DNA of 64,000 nt from Gremmenia infestans (taxonomy: Eukaryota; Ascomycota; Leotiomycetes; Helotiales; Hamatocanthoscyphaceae), in NCBI GenBank assembly GCA_032629725.1, contig JAFEVB010000005.1, positions 558,001 through 622,000 on the forward strand. The letters run 5' to 3'. Positions 22,871-35,000 of this stretch are shown piece by piece. Under the pieces are notes generated by a model. The model worked only from the letters and a program-made list of their open reading frames with translations, did no database searches and had not been told where the DNA came from. The first letter of the stretch is position 1. Every line of letters begins with the position of its first letter. The translations under genes were made by a program, and so were the position numbers.

Positions 22871-24800
22871 TCAAATAGCTGTCTGCCATATCGCTTCCTT
22901 ATCCACCCTATTCCTGATCTTATACCCCTTGTCGTTCATTCTCATCTGCACCGTCCAGTGCAGCTGCGGCTCAATTTCCCTAACAGCTCTATACCTCCCC
23001 AAATTCATCCTCACAACTTTCTCCCACTCCTCCGTACCCTTCTTCTGTATTCTCACCTTGACCGGCCACACCTCAAGAACCCACCACCCCTTCGCCAGCA
23101 CAAGCTGATCATTAATCGGCGCCATGGCATCGAAATGATCCTCCACATGCTCCGGCAGCAACTCCGCTTCCAAGCGACGCCGCTTTTTCTCCGAGTATCC
23201 ATGAGCGCGCGAGAACTCTGCTAGCATGTCGCTTTTCTTCTCGTCTCGGTCGACACCGAACGCGGTTGAGCGGCGTTTGATCGGTGGGAGGGCACCGGAT
23301 TCGTATTTCTCGACTGTGGTCGGGGACGGACCAACGACGGGCCTTTTGGGCGTGAGATAGATGGGCCAGACGGTTGGGATGTCTATACCGCTTTCTGCTA
23401 GGGCCGCTGTGCTGAATAAGATGCCGGTGTTGGTTTCGAAGCATTGGCGAATCATCCTGCCCAACGAATTAGCATGGCAAAAATCAGGGAGCTGAGGGGC
23501 CTCGTCTCGGGAGCCAATATAAATCTACCTGGGGCCAAAAGCAGCTCCAGACTCCAAGCTTCCCCCAAGAGGTCAACAACGTGGTAAAGATATAATCTTA
23601 CCAGCGGAGAGGGATGCGTGAGAGCATATGTCGCTCCTCGTTGACAACAGCCCCTCCACCAACATCGGCGTGGGCCCCTGCGAACCAGACTTCCAATACA
23701 TCTGTTGCTTTATGCTTGTGCACTGAATGGTTTTCCTTGTCAAATTTCGCCTCATACTTGTCCTGCTCTCGGTCTTTTTTCTCCTCAAAATTATTGAGTT
23801 GTTGCTCGAACTTCTTTAGCTCAGAAAAAGAAGATGCAGAGGAAGTCGAAGTCAGTTTGTCGGATGCTCCATTGACCTCGGGGTCTGGCTTCAAGCCAAA
23901 GCATGAACTGAAAACCCGCCGGACTTGATCAACAGTCTTCCCCTTCTCAGCCTTGGCCTTTGCCTTTGGGGTCTTATCGATGACTGGGACCTCCGTAGCA
24001 GCTGGGTCTTGGTGCTGCCATTGGCAAACCTTGAATTTCGCCCGATGCTCATCCAGAGCCATCGCGTGTCTGAAATAGCAAATGCTGCTGGTTGGTGATT
24101 TGCTGAATGGCAACTTTCTGGGAATGAACCCAACCGAAGCGACGCTGTCCCAGACACCGACAAAATACACATCAACGTCAATAGAGAAAGTTCTCTTGAA
24201 TTCAGCGCTCATCTTCCACCCTTCCGGCGTGTCGTTCTTGTAGAACTGGTATGCGTAGTAGATTTGGGCTTGGTTATATGCCGGCAACAGCCCAACTTTA
24301 TGCAGCATACCGGCCAAACAACGCACCGTGTATGATCCTCTCGAGAACCCCAGAAGACAAATTTTGTCCCCTTCACGGTAATTCTGCATCAGAAAAGCAT
24401 ATGCATCCCTGACATGGATTCCTAGGCTGCTCCCAACTGCCATATCAATCGCAGCCGAAAAGCCGCTCTTCAACCCTTGCCCATCGTACGTACCAATTCC
24501 AGACTGATAATACGTGACTTGGGACGGGTCATCTTTCTTCAAGCAACCAACGAAGTTGACGACATTGCTGTTGTCGCCGTCGAATTTGTCACCAGTGCCA
24601 TCGAGACATATTACAAGAGTCCGCCCTCCAGCATATGGATCGCGCGAGTCTTGGACTGCCTGGATGGTAGTTGGGAAGCGCTCTGGAAATTCATACTCCT
24701 GTGGTTGTGCGGATTGGTTGAGGGAGTCTCCCGTCCATTCTTGTGCGGGGTACGCTTTCGGTCTCCAAACCGAAGCGTCCTGCTGCGTGTGGCTGCTCAT
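22871..24800 (-). CDS. DUF2235 (Tle1-like) alpha/beta hydrolase
   Basis: Two exons (minus): 24800-23602 and 23456-22871; the 145-nt intron has a TGCTAATTC branch and restores W-MIRQCFETNTG. Length 594 residues. The N-terminal half has the DUF2235 hydrolase fold: RTLVICLDGTGDKFDGDNSN near residue 60, then CLLGFSRGSYTVRCLAGMLH with the nucleophile elbow GFSRG (Ser153). Next come VDVYFVGVWDSVASVG and VLEVWFAGAHADVGGG, which supplies the acid/His region. Between these lies a charged, Lys/Glu-rich insertion (about residues 275-370). The same catalytic domain occurs in bacterial type VI phospholipase effectors and in many expanded fungal families. The substrate here is unknown; lipid or ester hydrolysis is inferred. 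Start at MSSHTQQDASVW, the first ATG of the frame. Confidence 0.88.
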
Positions 24801-26011
24801 TGTACTTTGTACGACAGATGTTTTCCAGAGGACGAAACGGCTCAAACGTGACAGCTTGGTTTCTAGAGTTGAGGTTGGTTTGTTGGAGCTTGGAAAAACC
24901 CGTAAGCTGTGTTCAAACTTCGACGAGCTATCCCGCCAGCTAGCATATGAAAGAGCAATATTTTAGGTCGAAGAGCAGCTAATTAGACTGGATGGATGCT
25001 CTTGAGGAAAGCATCCGTGGTCAGAAGCTACCCCTCCCAAGCGGCGCCACATCCATACCATCCATCCCCTTAAGCTAATCAATCAGATGAACACTGTAGA
25101 TCTCGGTATTGAAAACCAAAGCAGAACCCCGTCCAATGAAGCTTCCTACTTTAGTCCTCATAGTTCGCTCACCACACGATGTGACGCCGAGGCAAGGGAT
25201 CACAATCCGAGTACAGCTTGCAACAGACACCGTGGCGCTCCAAGCCTGCTGGTAGCCGAGTAGCCTTAAAGATTGATAGGGTGAAAGCAACCACTACGGA
25301 GCTGAACAATTTAGATGTGTATCCACACCTTCAGTAAGTTGCAGCTATTCCCAATTTCCCCTTTTTCGATGCCATTGTCGTTGCGAATCTAATCTTTTTT
25401 GATAGGTCATCAAGCAAGAGAAACCGTCTAGCTTCCGATCCCGTGCCGTCCAGACTCCGCAAACTAGGTAGACATCAACCTCTTGAGGAACAGTGCGATT
25501 CGTTCGGGACAAGAGCTAACAGCTTTAAAGTTATGATCCGCGCATGGATGACCCGACGTGGCGGGGAGGAGGCAGATCCCGATCAGGATGGCGCTACTGT
25601 AACCGCAGGACAGCTGAACACCTACACCACACCCATCTCAGAACTGTGTAACTGCCGGTAAAGCGGATCCTTCTTTGCGGAGTAATATTACTATTGAAAC
25701 ATGCAAGACTACTGCAGTAATTGACTGCTCATGGGGTGACGAATTCTCCTCGAGATATTGTTACCCAATTAGAAAGCAATCGAATACAATCAAGTGAAAC
25801 TTTCCCTTGGCTCTCTAATATCAACTGCATCATCAAGCGCAAGACTTAACCCCGCCTGCATCTTACAAGTACTCTTCAGCCTGTTCTCACGCTCTTCGAT
25901 TTTTTTTCTAAAATCCTTCCGAAGTAGATTTACTTGACGTTTAAACAGATCCTTATTGCATAAAGTTCCCATCTACTATCTCTTGACTCCAGTTACACAC
26001 CTCACCACACA
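24801..26011. other. Intergenic region between divergent DUF2235 gene and Ppo gene
   Basis: 1.2 kb containing both promoters. Open frames at 25443-25661 (plus) and 25790-25972 (minus, 60 residues, helical-looking) were considered and not called. No other structure noted. Confidence 0.5.
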
Positions 26012-29000
26012 ATGCCAGGTCAATTGAAGACATTGATCGGGTCAATCAGGCGAAAGCCTGCCAAAGCGCCCGATGGCAAAAGAGACGACGAGGTAGATCC
26101 AGTCAATGAAAAGACTTCCATTGGCCATGACCTAGCTCATATGGGCCTCAAAAATGCGAGAACAGTCGCAACCGCCGTAACGACACTTGCCTCCGGCGCG
26201 CCTCTAGATGACAAAGAGCTCTTGCTTGAGCATGGTGTCTCAATGCTGCAGTCATTGCCACCCAATAGTGGCCTGAGCCAAACGGTTTCCAACAACTTTA
26301 TTGGGATGCTATACCATGACCTCCCTCACCCTCCACCTACAACGTCTGGCCCTTCAGCTAGATACAGGCAACATGACGGCAGCGGCAATAATCCATGGAT
26401 CCCAGAGATGGGCAAAGCTGGCTCGGCTTACTCCCGCAGCGTGCCTCCCACAAAACCCAAAGGTCCGAATCTCCCAGACCCAGAATTGGTCTTTGACCAG
26501 CTTCTCAAACGGACTGGGCCATTCCGCGAGCACCCCTCCGGCCTAAATCGATTTTTCTTCTCCTTTGCTACGATCGTTATCCATGAGTGCTTCCAGACGT
26601 CCCGTAAGGATCCCTGGATCAACGAAACTTCAAGCTACGTGGATCTGAGTACGATATATGGCAATACAGAGGTAGAACAAAAGCGGGTGAGGAGTTATGT
26701 GAATGGGAAAATCTTCCCGGATTCTATCGCTAGTGAGAGGATTATGATGATGCCGCCTGGTGTTGTTGCTATTCTACTGATGTTCTCGAGGTAAGTTAGC
26801 TGCTCGGAGCCTACCCCTAGAAGTTCTTAAACCCGCAAATCCTGTGAAAATCTTGTGCTAACTTGAACTCTTTAGAAACCACAACCATGTTGCGGAGAAT
26901 TTGTTTACTGTCAATGAACAAGGGAAGTACAAGCCTTGGGAGAAGCTTAGTGATGAGCAGAAAGCTTGGTAAGTCACTATTTCGAAGTGGTTTTATGGCT
27001 GGATGAATTTACCTGACATGTGCAATTGTAGGCAAGACAACGATATCTTTCAGCTGTCTCGAAATATCAATGTAGGCTACTTTGCGACTGTTGTGTTGAA
27101 AGACTATGTCGCTGCTATTCTGAATACTCCAAGGTAAGTAGTAGCTATGGTTGAGCTCTATCCTAATTCCGATTGTGCTTGATCCTATCCAAGCATTATG
27201 ATACGTCTTTCTCATACAACGTTCCAGCCCAGATATTCTGAAGCCCTGGTTGAAAATCATGATACTAACTCGTGGATGTACTATAGAGCTAATTCGACTT
27301 GGTCCCTTGACCTAGGTGCGGAAATCAAGTCGAATGGAAAGCGAATCGAGAGAGGAACGGGGAATGTTGTCTCTGTCGAATTCGCAGTGCTTTATCATTG
27401 GCATGCTGCTCTTTCTGCGGCTGATGACAAGTGGATGGAGACTGTTATAATGTCCGCCTTGCCTGATCTCAAATCCCTTGATGACATGACCGTCGAGTTA
27501 TTCCAAAAGGTCATGATGACTTACGGTCATAAGCTCATGACCACCGAGCCGAAAAATTGGACATTTGGAGGCCTTGAAAGGGGACCAGACGGGAGTTTCA
27601 GCGACGTCGATATTGCAGAGATTCTTAAGAACTGTGTCGACGAGCCAGCACATGCTTTCGGAGCGCATGGTACTCCTGCTAGTCTAAAGATTGTTGATAT
27701 TATGGGTCAACTGCAAGCCAGAGATATTTTCAATGTCTGCACTATAAATGAGTAAGTATTAGTTCTTTTTGGTGTGGTGGATACAGCAATTGCTAACCTG
27801 TATTCTCTCTTATCAGATTCCGTCGATACCTTAACTTGAAGCCCTACGAGAGTTTCGAAGATTGGAATCCGGACGAGGATACTGCCAGAGCTGCTGAACT
27901 ACTTTATGGCCACATCGAGAATCTAGAACTCTACCCTGGTCTGATGGCTGAGGTTACAAAGCCGGCTATGCCAGGTTCCGGTGTCTGTCCGGGTCATACA
28001 TCAGGACGAGGTATTCTTGACGATGCCGTCGCTCTTGTCCGTGGAGATCGGTTCCTGAGTTACGACTTCAACAGTACTACTCTAACCAACTGGGGGTTCG
28101 CTAAAGTTGGCACGATACTACCGGGAGGCTATGGTGGTATGCTACCTTATTTGCTGTTCAATGGTCTTCCAGGCGCATATACTGGTACTTCTCCATACGC
28201 ACTGCTTCCTTTCTATACCCCGTCAGCAGCAAAGGGCATATTGAAGCAAAACAAGACCATACAGCTCTACGATCTGGAGAGACCGGCAAGTGACATGAAA
28301 GTTATCGGGATTCATACCCACGAAGGCTGTAAAAAGATATTTGAGGACCGAGAAGTTTTCCGAGTTATGTATCAAAAGGCCATTCGCCAATGCACAGACA
28401 ATCATGATTTCATGATCGGATGGGATGACAACAAACGCCACGATGCCCGTTCCAACATCCTCCACAAAGTATTATTTGAAGAGAACTTTGAGGCCAATAT
28501 TACCAAATTCTTCAGAACTAATGTCGACAAGCTCATCAAGGACCACTCATTGAAGTACTCCAACAGTACGAGAAGGTCAATTGACATCGTACGCGATGTC
28601 ACGAATGTCACACCGATCCTCTGGTTAGCTGAAAGATTCGCTATCCCTCTCAAGACGAAAGAGCACCCAGCTGGCCTGTTATCAATTCCCGAAGCATTTA
28701 TGATCTACCTCGTGCTGTTCATGTACCAGAGTTTCAACATCATTCCCGCAAACGAGTGGAAACTGAGGGAAGGGGCAACAAAAGCGGCGCCTGTTCTTCG
28801 AGGGATATTCGAGGCCCATTTGAAGACGCAGCAAGGCATCAAAGAGGGCGTAGTCGACTGGCTCGCCAAAGGCAGCGCCTTTGAAGTTGGCCCTGAAGCC
28901 GACAGAATCTATCACGCTCTCAACAACTCCAAACTGCCCATCGGCGACCTAGTCGGCGACTGCATCGGCATGGGCGCTCCCGTAGCAGGAAACCTAACCC

Positions 29001-29563
29001 AGCAAGCCTCCCTCCTCATCGACCTCTTCCTCAGCGAAGGCTATGAGGAATACAAAGCCCGCATCATCGAGCTCGCCCACAAAGACGACGCGGCCTCGGA
29101 GCGCGAACTCCAAGGCTTCGTCTTCGAAGGCATGCGCCACGCGGGCGTTGTCCCCGGCCTCCCGCGCGTCGCCTCCAGAGACACAACGGTCATAGACGGG
29201 GCGCGCGGGCCCGTGGCCATCAAAGCCGGACACACGATCCTGATCGCGACGTCCAAAGCAGCCATGGACCCCGTGCAGTTCCCCAACCCGGAGAAGCTCA
29301 ACCCGCACCGGCCGTTGTCGGACTACATCTTGCTGGGCCACGGCATGCATTACTGTTTCGGGGCGCGGCTGGTGGGCAGTTCGCTGGCGGCGACGCTGAA
29401 GGAGGTTTTTAAGCTGAAGAATATCAGGAGGGCGGGGGGGAGACAGGGGCATTTTACAGTCGTTGAGCATGAGTTTGCGGGCGTTAAGATGAGGCAATAT
29501 TTGGATGGGAGTGCGAAGGAGAGTCCGATTCCGACGACGCTTACGTTGGAGTATGATGAGTGA
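26012..29563 (+). CDS. ppo: Psi-producing oxygenase (fatty acid dioxygenase-P450 fusion)
   Basis: Linoleate diol synthase / Ppo family: a haem peroxidase-like dioxygenase fused to a P450 isomerase, making oxylipins that balance sexual and asexual sporulation. Exons: 26012-26790, 26876-26968, 27032-27133, 27287-27751, 27817-29563; 1061 residues, normal for the family. Dioxygenase domain (about 100-600): distal His191 in IVIHECFQT, SSYVDLSTIYGNT, and the catalytic Tyr361 and proximal His364 in VLYHWHAALS. P450 domain (about 640-1060): I-helix GAPVAGNLTQQASLL with the N-x-x-Q of diol synthases, ExxR in FEGMRH, and haem Cys993 in GHGMHYCFGARL. Both active sites therefore look intact, pointing to a diol synthase, not a 10-dioxygenase only. 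Oddities: Glu replaces the usual Asp after the distal His, and YHWH replaces YRWH. Confidence 0.93.
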
Positions 29564-30093
29564 TAGCTAGGTAGGTAGTTGGCGACTTGGTATAATAATG
29601 ATAGGACAGTTGAATATAGTTTTTCTTTTCCGAGAGGATACTCGGTTGTTCCCCTATTCGGATAAGCGAGGCATCGATACTATACTCCTTTCCAAGAGTG
29701 GGTGAGTGAGGACAGAGTCATGAAGGACGGTGAATCAAAACATTTTTTAAACTTTGTCTAAAGTCTTGTGAACGTAAAACGCGTGAGGGATATAAGTATA
29801 AACAACAACTCAGAAATCCCCCCACCATAAATCAAATAAATCATCCAATCGTCTAAAGTAGCCTCCTAGCCTCCCATAATAACGACAGGTAGGCAAAGCA
29901 GAAAGTATGTTATGGTATCAAACGCCTCTGAAATGCTATGGTACCCAGGATCAAAATATTCCACCCATTGTCCTTTCTCTGTAGGAGGGGTAATTCATTC
30001 CCCAACGCCGAATTCCAAATGATGCGATGTTCGTTATAATCATCTAAAGCGGTGGTATTTGTCATCGCTCACTCTGTCATCCAATTTCCCCCT
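29564..30093. other. Intergenic region between convergent genes
   Basis: 3' UTRs of the Ppo gene and the PH-like protein gene. Nothing else supported. Confidence 0.5.
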
Positions 30094-32075
30094 TCATAGA
30101 AATCCTCCCTCGCCTCCAAATACACCCACACTGCCTCTCCATCCGCAGCGTTTATCCTGGCCATCTTTATCGCTCCTGTCTTCGTTGTCAGGGCCGTACT
30201 CGCTGCTCGTTCTGCGACTGCCATCTCGGCCTGAGCTAGAGCTTGCGTTTGTTTGGACAAGGAGCAAGCTGCTCGTCGAGCTCAGCCTCTTGGCGAATTC
30301 CTGGAAACTGAGTCGTTTGATGCTAGTGCTGCTCCTTCTTTTTTCCTTGTCTGATGAGCTGGGCTTCAGGCTACTTCCTGATGAGTTGGCGTCCTTGAGG
30401 GAGGGAATTGTGATGCTTGAGACAGATCGGGGCGGAAGGGCGAGCGAGCTAGGCCGACTCGTATTATTTCGAGATGAGGTCGTACCAGCACGTGGTCGGA
30501 GACCTCCGCCGGATGAAGGGGGTGGGCCGTGGAAGGCCGACATGGCTTGCGAGTTGAGAAATGGGATTGGAGGACTTCGAGGTGCGGGAGAAATAGGTCG
30601 GTTCGATGAAGGTATGGGTGTGCGCCGACCAGATATGTAGTCCAATGCCCTTTGAGCAGGCGTCGGCATTGCAATGTCGTTATTTGACACCTCGAGGCCG
30701 TTCGTCTCGTCATCTTCGTCGTTGAGCTCGTCGTCGGATCCCTCCGATTCTTCGTCTAGATCCCATTTAGACGTGGGCCCGGCACTTTCCTCTTTCGTTC
30801 TATGCTTCTTTCTCTCGTCGGCTTCTCGCATGAGCGCCTCAAATCTCGCAATACTGCTGATTTTCTCCTCTTCTCTATCCTGAGCTCGATCGCCGCCTGG
30901 TATATATTTCAATTGGAAAGCTCTATCCAGAATAGTCTCTCGTGGCCCTGGAGGAGTAGACCCAATTGGTGGTGCTATCGGTGCAACCGCCGATGCTATG
31001 CTGTTGCTACCTCTCGTATGTGAAGATAGTGCTGACGAGCGCCCCTGAGCTGATGTCCAGCCTTCTATAAATTGAGAATCGTACCCGGAAGTTGATGCAG
31101 GAGACGGAAGGTCGGAAGGGAGAGTAGGATTGTAATTTTGGATCTGGTTATGAGAAAATCCCATGGGTGGATGAAGCGAACTAGCTTGGGACGAAAGATC
31201 TGATCTCCTAGAACGAAGACTAGGCGACGGAGATATCATCGCCGACCTCTGTGCATGGGGATACGTATTCGTATTATTCTGACTCGAAGCGGTCCGTTGA
31301 TAATCTGGTCTACCAGTTGAACTTGTTTGACTCTTTGTCTCTCGAGAGCTAAAGGGGTTTGTAAATGAATATGACGGACTCGAGGGAGTAAGCGGGCTGT
31401 CATCCGGTGCATCAGGTGTGAGATTTGGCTTTACAGCGGCCTGCCAATCGTATATATTGTAACGCTCCTCCTGAATGGTTCGGAAGAGGAGTATATTTGC
31501 CCAGGGGTCCTTAGATGATGTGAGCCCACCAGTCCTACTCGACCTCCGTTTTCGTTGTTTCTCAGATGTCGAGTCTGGCTTGAATTCGATCATCAGTGTG
31601 GGTAGAGATGGGCCCTGTTTTCGGTGTTGGATGTTTCGTATCTCGCAGGACTTGAAGGAAGTAATAGGATGCTGTGCAAGGTATTCCCAATCGCCCTACG
31701 AGGCAGTGATGTTAGCATTCGGCGATCCATAGCATGCAAGTAGAGTCCGTACCTTGGCCTTGTAGATGGAAATATATAGCGTCTGCTCCTGGCTTTCTTG
31801 GGCTTGTGGTATGACATCTACCAAGCTCGGCTTCGAGGACGTTGATTTCAGACCTTTGCGCCCACTACTGCTCTTCCCCGTGGATTCTGCTAGGGCATCT
31901 ATCTGTGCTTTCAAGGGCGCGCCAGTTCCAAAAACAACATAACGAGGCTGCGAGTCAATTTCTATTAGCAACACAATCCAAAAGAGGATTGCAAGAGACC
32001 AACCTTCCACATTGCTCGCCCGATGAGAGTTCCCCGCTCTGGAGGAATCGTCATCATTCCTTCCATAATTATCAT
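30094..32075 (-). CDS. Conserved fungal protein with N-terminal PH-like domain and Ser-rich tail
   Basis: Exons (minus): 32075-32004, 31947-31753, 31695-30094; all phase-0 junctions, 622 residues. The first about 150 residues (MEGMMTIPPERGTLIGRAMW, KPRYVVFGTGAPLKAQ, TLYISIYKAKGDWEYLAQHP, ITSFKSCEIRNIQHRKQGPS, LPTLMIEFKP) have the strand pattern and terminal helix region of a pleckstrin-homology-like domain, so lipid or protein binding is plausible. The rest is disordered, rich in Ser/Pro, with an acidic patch DEESEGSDDELNDEDDETNG and a basic KRLSFQEFAKRLSSTSS segment. It ends KRCGWRGSVGVFGGEGGFL, which looks conserved. I cannot name the protein. An alternative last reading frame (30069-30260) also looks protein-like but has no splice link. 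Confidence 0.85.
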
Positions 32076-35000
32076 GTTGAGGGCAGCGACTACGCGCAAT
32101 CAATTGTTGAGGTCCTAGTGGTCCCTGGCTGAGGTTCCCGGGAGGTCGAGCGCAAAAGGTTCAGATATAAAGGAATGCTTTGCACATAATAGCCTCGAGG
32201 TCATGTACAGTATATTCTCCCTTGTACCCCTCGAAGGACTCAAATTGCTGTTGGCACAAGCGTCTTTCGAAGACTAGAAGCCTAGATGGAGAAGAGATGA
32301 GGCCCGTTTGTTGCTCGCAGACGGCAGACTGTGGAGGTCGCTGGTTCCGAACTACTGCACGGATAGTGACGGTACCAATAGCTCGTAGAGGGGGTTTGAG
32401 GCTGGGCCGTCCTCGGAATCGGATTTGCCTCCTGTTTTCCCTAAAACAAGAAGGCCGTTTGTCTTTTTTCTTTCTCTTCTTTGCCTTTTTCTCTTTCTCT
32501 CTCTTCTCTCTCTTCCTTTCTTTGTGTGCGGCTCGCAGGTCGAGTGGATCTACCCACCTTATCTACCGCATATCTAGGGGCTCCAGCGGTATGTATTGCG
32601 ATGAACCCGGTGTTCTCCAGAGTCGTATTTCACGCCACTTGATGTATGGAACGTTCGTTGCTGGTCAAAGTACAAGTTAAAAACGGGCTTCAACCAACAG
32701 TAGGATGAATTGCGAACGTGTGCATATGCAGGTCAAATGGGAAGGACGTCGGCAGCAAGTCTGTGCAAGTATCCTGCAGAGCCTTGTCAGTGCCTATGGA
32801 GGGTCGCTGCAGGTAAGAAAGTTTAGGCGCAAATGGCAAGAAAGCGGGAAGCTTAGGATATTAATAATAGTAGTACGGTAGTAAAAGTTGGTGATGATTG
32901 ATGAGGAGATGAAGAGGTTCTTGAGCCCATGAGATTCTTGTTTAATAATATAATAATATAATAATAATACGAGTAATAATAATAATATGATACCTAATTA
33001 ATGCGTGCCGGAAAATCAGATGAGCAAGATCTACTCCATTGTGATTGGCTCGTGTGACCCCTATTGGATGGTTCCTGGTCCCTGGAATTTTCTTGTCTCA
33101 CTCATAAATGGTCAACCTTGAGCCGAGAGGAGGCCAACTTGGTAGAAGCTCTTTCTCTGCTTTCTTTTTTGTTTTTCCTTGTGCTACCCTCTCTCCCCTC
33201 TCAATGCCACGAACTTGTGAACTCTTCTGGATTTTGCCACTGCTCTTCAAAGACTTCTTTCATGCAACATGCTCTTCGTACAGTAGTAGTACTCGTCTAC
33301 ACTCTTTCTGATACACTTGCCCACTTTTTATAGTCATAACACTTGGCTTATGTAGTGTGCCCTGCATTAGTGCCTATAACGGAGTAAGGCCCCAAACTTC
33401 TTCAAGTTCGTCTCCTGTACCTGTCCTGTACCATACATCTCGCGTGGGATTTCAGCCATCCATGGTCCAGGACACCGCAACCCGTTTTTGATCAAAGGTC
33501 AATTGCTTGATCCACTTAGAAGAACGGCAGATCTACGATCCCGCCGTCTTCGTTGTCTATTTACCCACAAGTATAATATCAATTTTACCCCTATCACCTG
33601 ATGCCAAAGCTCGGCACAACTCTGGATAATAGCGAAACTCAATGGAGGGTAGGAGTACGAATAAGGTACAATCTTTCTTCTATGCGGAATTAAACCCTTG
33701 AATCCAATTGCCGGGTCCTTCGGATGGTTGTACCCATATGTAATTTACCTATACTTCGTAGAAGCAAAAACAGGTTATTACCCTTCAGGGGTAACGTTCT
33801 CTTTCCAGCCTTAAACAAATGAAGTGGTCGCAAACGGAGCACACTAGAAATCTCCTCGGCTCCGTCGTCCGATATCTGTTTGCCTGAATCAGTGATGCTT
33901 GACGCCTCCGAATAATAAATTACCTCTAAAGGATAGAGGAGCCGTGAAATAGTAGGATATACGACCTTAGCGTAGAGCATCTAACTCTTCTGATACTAGC
34001 AGGAAGGAATATTATTAAAATCGCTTCCGGCGGGCCGCACTTTTGGTATGAAAGAGGACTAAAGTGATCTGTGCTTAGATAGTGTAGTCCCGACCCGATA
34101 ATCGAGAAGATCCTATCGATAGACCTTTCTAGGTAGGTCCTTGCCGAACCTAGGAAGCTTCATATGACTTTCAGCTTCTGCATCTTCGCACGCTGACTGA
34201 ATTCCAAGCACGGCACGAGAATTCGAACTTCGATTCCTGTCCTTCAGAGCAGAACTAACAAGCACCCGGAAAAGAGAGGCAAGGCTATACAGAACTCGTG
34301 GAACCTTATCCCAACGTGCGCATATGCCCTGCTTATCATATCTCCTGTGCAGTGCAGCGGGCAGGTAGGTAAATATACCAAGGACTAAATATTTCCCTCC
34401 TGCTGCTGCTGGCACGGTACGCTTTGCCTCCCTCATGAAGTCTTTGGGATTGCTGTCCTGTTTGCTCCACAAACGCCATGTCATGGCCGCATATGGAAAC
34501 GGAAGTCGCACTGACCGCTCAAGTAGTGGTGTTCCCAACATCCCGGGTCTCGTGGCAGGCGTTCTCTCCGGCGCTGTTGTCCCCATGTTGCCACGTTTCC
34601 CCTCTCCCTCTTGCTTACTTGCCGCAGAGATGGACATTGTTGGAATTTCCGGAATCTGTGCCACCGGGATGTGATAGGTCGCTTGGACTTTTGACGGCTC
34701 GGCAAAGGAAAAAGGAAAGAGTTTTGGCGGAGATTTTCCGATACAGATACCAGTCCAGTAGCATGGAGTCAGTCAGGGTTGAGAGGTGGCTTGCAGATTG
34801 CGTAACGACACTTGATGTTAAACTGGCATTTGAAAGCGCGATGGGTATATGGTGGAAGCTTATTATCGGGGTTTCTCTTCGTGCTTCGTTCGGCATCCTC
34901 TTTTCATAGCAGGATTATTCTGGGCAAGTGCTCAGGGCAACTAGCGTCTAGTATAGCATTTCTTTCTGGATTAAAACTACCCCTCGATTCACTGGAGTTG

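Noticed and set aside
25443..25661. 72-codon plus-strand frame upstream of the Ppo gene
   Set aside because: Short, no recognisable motif and no consistent splice extension.
25790..25972. 60-codon minus-strand frame with a helical, charged look
   Set aside because: Lies in the Ppo 5' region; could be an exon but no acceptor or donor links it to other coding sequence.
30069..30260. Alternative C-terminal frame of the PH-like gene
   Set aside because: Reads well as protein, but no GT..AG pair joins it to the main frame, and the called tail looks conserved.
34113..34664. 183-codon minus-strand open frame in the gene-poor region
   Set aside because: Longest frame there, but two other frames overlap it on the plus strand and no domain or intron signal supports it. 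Kept only as a remark.
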